The notes under the pieces are model-generated. The model was given only the letters and a program-made list of their open reading frames with translations, did not search any database and was not told the origin of the DNA. Made by a program: the position numbers and the translations under genes. This document shows, piece by piece, positions 7,524 to 11,038 of a stretch of DNA of 11,038 nt; positions within the stretch are counted from its first letter, which is position 1, and the number at the start of each line of letters is the position of its first letter. The DNA is taken from NCBI GenBank assembly GCA_900617975.1, contig UZAE01012858.1:19646-30683 (forward strand), read 5' to 3'. Origin of the DNA: Rodentolepis nana. Taxonomy: Eukaryota; Platyhelminthes; Cestoda; Cyclophyllidea; Hymenolepididae.

Positions 7524-7975
7524 AGTCCATCAAGGGGTGTGGGATAGACTTACCTTCACGGGGTGCACCCTGGACATGTGCGGTAGACTTACCTCCACGT
7601 GGTGCACCCTGGGCACCGTATACTCATACGGCAAAAAAGTCTATTAACCGGCAGTTGTTGCGATAGACTTACCTCCACGCGGTGCACCCTGGGCAACCCA
7701 CTCATACGGCAAAAAAGTCTATTAACCGGCAGTTGACTTATGACTTCAAACTGGCATTACCCCACTGTATACCATATTCAACCATTTCCCCAGAACTCAC
7801 CTCACCTTTTTCTACCTTTTCAACCTTCATCTTTGAAACACTTCTGTCCCCCCTCCCCCTCTCGACTTTTTTCACTTTGATGTTCCTTCCCCTCTGTGAA
7901 GCATGAAGTCAACTGAAGGTCTAATGATTTCTATCATAATGCCTGCCATTTGATATAAAAAAATAAAGTCCATCA
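7524..7975 (+). mobile_element. Ribozyme-headed SINE-like retroposon, copy 3, with a reiterated head
   Basis: The element occupies 7534-7966 (433 bp), longer than the others because its head occurs three times: a partial unit (about 7534-7573), a nearly full unit (about 7578-7656) and another (about 7657-7736). The body and the end (tgaagtcaactgaagg, then ctgccatttgatat and an A-rich tail) follow. The flanking duplication is agtccatca at 7524-7532 and 7967-7975. One further base (7533) stands before G1, or is a mismatch in a 10-bp repeat. The element lies between the TRPC start and the TMEM231-like exon. Confidence 0.93.
7534..7722 (+). ncRNA. Tandem HDV-like ribozyme heads, retroposon copy 3
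   Basis: Unit a (7534-7573) has P1 GGGGTGT/GCACCCT, the P2 5' strand and P3-L3 (ACC-TTCACGG-GGT), but lacks P4 and the P2 3' strand. Unit b (to 7644) has P2, P3, P4 (CGTAT-ACTC-ATACG) and the GCAAAA strand, but its 5' P1 strand is degenerate and GGGCAAC reads GGGCACC. Unit c (to 7722) keeps P2 and P3, but P4 is damaged (4 bases missing) and there is no P1 5' strand. No single unit is complete. A composite using P1 of unit a with the core of unit b, across a long joining strand, is conceivable but untested. Confidence 0.6.
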
Positions 7976-8529
7976 TTAACCATAAAGGTGGAAAATGCTC
8001 ACTATCTCCCCAAACCAAAAATAAGGCCGTTTGACTATCTTTTGCAATAAATTTGCGAGAAACTACTTTAACTGGACTCAGACGTGGAGAAGAAGACCCA
8101 ATATATTATTATACAATTCACTGCGTGTATTTAAAGGAAAGCAAAATTAAAGAGCCCTAAAAGAGGGGATCTTTTTCGACAAAATAAAGAGAGAGAGACA
8201 ACAAGATTGTTTTGAACTACAGTACGCGACTGTGCACGTTTTGTTCGGTCAACTTTAAGGGCAATATCTGAAGTAAAGAAATTCTTTGCAATTATTAAGT
8301 AAGGCATGAAATGCTAAACCACATTCCTTATAACTGTTAAGGAATGATTTCAGAATTAACTTAGAGCGATTACTCTACGAGTAGTAGTGAAACATCCACT
8401 TGAGTTTTGGGTTAGATAAATCTGAATATCACAAAGTCGTGAAGACTAATGCGGTATCCAAGATCATAGTTTCTGGCTTCATGATAAGTTCCCTTTAAAT
8501 TAGTGACAACTTGGTTGTCTATCAGGTAA
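7976..8529. other. Spacer between the inverted retroposon copies 3 and 4; nothing recognised
   Basis: AT-rich sequence of about 550 bp separating copy 3 (plus strand) and copy 4 (minus strand), whose tails face each other. No coding block, promoter motif or further repeat was recognised. Confidence 0.6.
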
Positions 8530-8878
8530 ACTTTAAATCATTTATATCAAATAGCAGGTGTTTTGATAGTTATCATTAGCCCTTTAGTTGACTTCAGGCT
8601 TCACAGAGAGGGAGGAACATCGAAGGGAAAAAAATTCGAGAGGGGGGGGGGAGGGAAGAGAAGAGTGTATCAAAGATGTAAAAGAGACAGACACAAAGGT
8701 AGAAAAAAGGTGAGGTGATTACTGTGGAAGTAGTCAAATATGACATATAGTGGGGTGATGGTAATTTGAAGTGAGAAATCAACTGCTGGTTAATAGACTT
8801 TTTTTTGCCGTATCCGAATACGTTACCCAGGGTGCACCACATGGAGGTAAGTCTATCGCGCACCCCACTTTAAATCAT
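8530..8878 (-). mobile_element. Ribozyme-headed SINE-like retroposon, copy 4 (best preserved head)
   Basis: The element occupies 8542-8866 on the minus strand (325 bp). A perfect 12-bp duplication, actttaaatcat on the plus strand, flanks it at 8530-8541 and 8867-8878. It has the complete head, body and end (gaagtcaactaaaggg, ctgctatttgatataaa) with a very short tail. The element starts at GGGGTGCGCGATAGACTT, exactly at the predicted ribozyme cleavage point. It lies about 265 nt downstream of the stop of the TMEM231-like exon and in the same orientation, so it could be transcribed in sense by read-through. Confidence 0.95.
8793..8866 (-). ncRNA. HDV-like self-cleaving ribozyme, retroposon copy 4 (apparently intact)
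   Basis: 74 nt, close to the size of the viral ribozyme. P1 is GGGGTGC (8866-8860) with GCACCCT: a G·U wobble at the cleavage end and then six Watson-Crick pairs, the same arrangement as the conserved G1·U of HDV ribozymes. P2 is ATAGACTT (8856-8849) with AAGTCTAT (8800-8793), 8 pairs. P3 is ACC/GGT with loop TCCATGT, whose CC can form P1.1 with the GGG that follows P1. P4 is CGTAT-TCGG-ATACG. The joining strand to P2 reads GCAAAAAAA, holding the presumed catalytic C. Order and strand topology follow the nested double pseudoknot of the HDV fold. Activity is inferred and untested. Confidence 0.82.
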
Positions 8879-9130
8879 ACAATATTCAAAATTCATTCAC
8901 TTTAATCTTGTGAGTTTTGTGTGCCTATTTCCAGTTCATTGCTTTTAAAGCCTCCCGATTGCCCCTTACTATGGTCGCAGCTACTTAAACTCACGGAGAA
9001 GGGGAAGATGAGACCTAAGTTCCAACACGATGCTCTATTAACTAACTGAATTTACTTAAATAGGCATAGAGTTGGCTATCTGATTTGTCAATAACTACAG
9101 CGGCGACATCTCCATCTATGGTCTTACTTA

Positions 9131-9312
9131 TCAAGGTGTGAGCGTAGTAAACCAACGAACCAGGACATGTAAGGTGAAAATTGCGAGTTTCTCTAGAGTC
9201 CATAGGAAATGAACGATTAGGAGTCCTAATATAGTTGATAACGCCCATTCAACGTACGTCCATGTGTATGCAATTTTGAATTTGACTCCGGGAGAATACA
9301 ACTCTCGGGGCT
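9131..9312 (-). CDS. Candidate terminal exon of a TMEM231-like ciliary membrane protein
   Basis: After a good acceptor (TTTTACTCCTCCAG) comes a 182-nt block (2 + 59 codons + stop). It encodes PRELYSPGVKFKIAYTWTYV, then a hydrophobic segment EWALSTILGLLIVHFLW, then TLEKLAIFTLHVLVRWFTT and a stop. This resembles the C-terminus of TMEM231, a transition-zone (MKS/B9 complex) protein: a P-x-E...Y-x-PG motif, an aromatic-rich approach, a last membrane helix ending FLW-x-x-E, and a short basic cytosolic tail rich in F and V. The spacing from PG to FLW is about 8 residues longer than I recall for the human protein. The exon starts in phase 2, so an upstream exon to the right is required. A rare ATTAAA lies at 8901-8906 on this strand and could serve as a poly(A) signal. 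The identification is tentative. The alternative is an unrelated membrane protein or a chance ORF. Confidence 0.42.
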
Positions 9313-11004
9313 CTGGAGGAGTAAAATTTATTCCTAACTCATATTTTATCATCTTCTCTTAGTGGAAACTACAACGACCTAGGCACTCAAATCTGATAAA
9401 ATAAAATGAGCCTGTAATACCCTTAAACAACACCCTCCGACTCCACTTCTCCCCCCCCCCTCCCCTCCAAATCCGTGTCAGGGTTATCAAGATGACTCTA
9501 AGCTTAGACATCGATTCAAATTAGATATCTTAGTCCTCAAATTTGTTTCCAAAAAGGGATTCCTTCCTCTCTCCTCCTTATTATTATCGATTTTATATTG
9601 TTAGTCTACATAAGGGTTAATGACGAATTTCGTGAAATTGACCTTTTAGTCACTTCTTTAAAACCCTCTATAATAACATTTTTCTTCCCATGGGTTTCAG
9701 CTACCTTTTACCATCAGGGAATTACACTTTTCTGCACAAATTCTTGTGAGTTCGGTTTTATTGACCTAAGAAATGGGAAAAATTTGATCGAGAGGAGAGC
9801 TTTTTAAGTCTTACCCGGTTTAAGTGTGTTGCAAATTTTTGAGAAAGCCTAGCTTCGATTCTGGAAGACAAAGAATGTCGAGATTAAAGAAAGCGATAGT
9901 CATTTTTGTTAGTCAAGAGGTGGTCAAATATATGCAAACATAGTCATTAGAAAGCTGATTATCTCAAGTCAAGAACGAATTCTAAAGCGGAAAGAGCCAT
10001 TAAAGATTAGTGTCGTCCACTAGCGCTAAAGTAGACAAAAGTTCAATCTGATCATCATTTATTTTGTCATTCATACTCCGTTTAACTTATTTCCAGAGTA
10101 ATCTTATACCATAAAACGTTTCAAATTAATTAAGATCAAATAAAATCTGGTTTTCATGAAGATAACAGTAGAATCCAAAATGAGTGTGGAATGATTTGAA
10201 AAGTTGTGGATGCACCAACGTCAATCATACCGATAGTGAGTGTTGAGCCTGCTTCCAAGTGAATGGAAATTGAAAAATTTACATTTCGCACTGGATAAAT
10301 GTATAAATACGCATAATGATTAATATTATATATCATATTATATTTAAATTATAAATATTTGATTTGCAACTTAATTCCTTTCAAGATATATTAAATCATA
10401 ATTTTTTTCTTTAAGATTATATCTTTTTAGAAAATTGGTACCTAAAGTAAATGAAAATGTTTTCTTGAGTCTTTTAATGTTGTTAAAATGAATGGGTGTA
10501 AATAGATCGAGTCTGTGTGTATATATTAGTGAATGTTGAAATAGCCAACGTTTCCAAAATATAAAATAATTTATTTAGGGTTATTGGCAAAATAGAGAAA
10601 CAATTTTTACAAGAAATTTCCTTACTGTTGTTTTAGTAAGTGAAGACCGTTTATAATTCCCAATTTTTAGAACGTTTGAGAAATTAGTTCTAAATCGTAA
10701 CCAGTTCCCTTAATATTTGTGGAATATTCACTTCTATTTCATTAACTCAAAATTAAACTATGAAGGGAAACCACATAGACTGACTGACCGCAATTTAATT
10801 ATGAAAATGTTAAGTAAATGCATAAACTTCCTTTAAAGACATCTGTCTTATTTGATCATCAATGTTCAGAATCCTTAATCGCCAATAGCCGTCTAGTGAT
10901 GAGAAAAAATTGAATAAGTATAGTGAAGCTATATTGACGAGTTTCCATGTTACAATGTGATTTAATTGAAGAAAAAAATTCAGAACTTATAAAAACAGAA
11001 AAAT
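9313..11004. other. AT-rich region right of the TMEM231-like exon; no certain gene
   Basis: If the exon at 9131-9312 is real, this is its upstream intron(s). It holds a pyrimidine-rich tract with ten Cs (about 9431-9469), a very AT-rich stretch (about 10316-10365), and a few exon-like blocks that are too short to trust (10231-10290 and 10828-10892, minus strand). No transposon ends or RNA genes were recognised. Confidence 0.5.
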
Positions 11005-11038
11005 GGGGTGTGCGATAGACTTACCTCCACGTGGTGCA
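11005..11038 (+). mobile_element. Ribozyme-headed SINE-like retroposon, copy 5, cut by the window edge
   Basis: The last 34 bases match the first 34 of the family: GGGGTGTGCGATAGACTTAC then CTCCACGTGGTGCA. They include the P1 5' strand (GGGGTGT, which would pair with GCACCCT with a G·U at its end), the P2 5' strand, P3 and L3. No base in this part departs from the family consensus, so this may be a young, complete copy continuing to the right. Its first base is again the G1 position. Confidence 0.85.

Noticed and set aside
7534..7736. CRISPR-like or satellite array
   Set aside because: Only three unequal head units, no regular spacers, and flanking duplications that mark a single retroposon insertion.
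8370..8395. Hammerhead ribozyme, as in known schistosome SINEs
   Set aside because: I looked for the CUGANGA and GAAA cores on both strands in and near the repeats. The ACTCTACGAGTAGTAGTGAAAC stretch lacks the required core.
9042..9248. 68-residue ORF overlapping the TMEM231-like exon in another frame
   Set aside because: It overlaps 9131-9312 in a different frame. It lacks the membrane helix and PG motif that gave the other frame its similarity. It cannot be fully excluded, because the TMEM231 call is itself tentative.
9598..9807. Plus-strand ORF with an exon-like core at 9701-9745 (TTTCAG before, GTGAGT after)
   Set aside because: The core is only 45 nt and no protein family was recognised; splice-like motifs are common in such sequence.

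Overview
The window is eukaryotic and almost certainly animal. It is AT-rich, with coding blocks broken by GT-AG introns of 44 bp to about 2 kb, a mariner DNA transposon, and several copies of a short retroposon. A metazoan TRPC channel gene and a possible cilia gene fit this. Small and large introns mixed within one gene, plus a mellifera-type mariner, suggest a flatworm or another small invertebrate. The species cannot be fixed from this sequence alone.

Left half (15-6816, minus strand): the N-terminal 503 codons of a TRPC-family cation channel, carried on six exons. Each exon has good splice sites and every junction phase matches. The exons encode the ankyrin repeats, a His/Cys zinc-site pattern, the linker helices, the pre-S1 helix, and S1 to S3. 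The gene leaves the window on the left before S4 and the pore. Its introns have been invaded. Intron 1 holds a dead 1287-bp mariner (4927-6213) set in a CA/TA microsatellite. Introns 3 and 4 each hold one antisense copy of a retroposon.

Right half (6817-11038): mostly intergenic or intronic AT-rich DNA. It carries a retroposon copy with a repeated head (7534-7966), an inverted copy (8542-8866), the start of a fifth copy at the right edge (11005), and one minus-strand terminal exon (9131-9312) that resembles the C-terminus of TMEM231, a ciliary transition-zone membrane protein.

Main discovery: the first ~74 nt of every retroposon copy can be folded as an HDV-like self-cleaving ribozyme, a nested double pseudoknot with P1, P2, P3 and P4 and a GC-A-rich joining strand holding the presumed catalytic C. 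In four copies the target-site duplication stops at, or within one base of, nucleotide G1, where such a ribozyme would cut. The element therefore looks like a 325-433 bp non-autonomous, SINE-like family whose 5' end is made by its own ribozyme and whose 3' end is a short AAAT-type tail. The copy at 8542-8866 has an essentially intact ribozyme. Others show decay, including loss of the catalytic strand in one copy and a repeated head in another.
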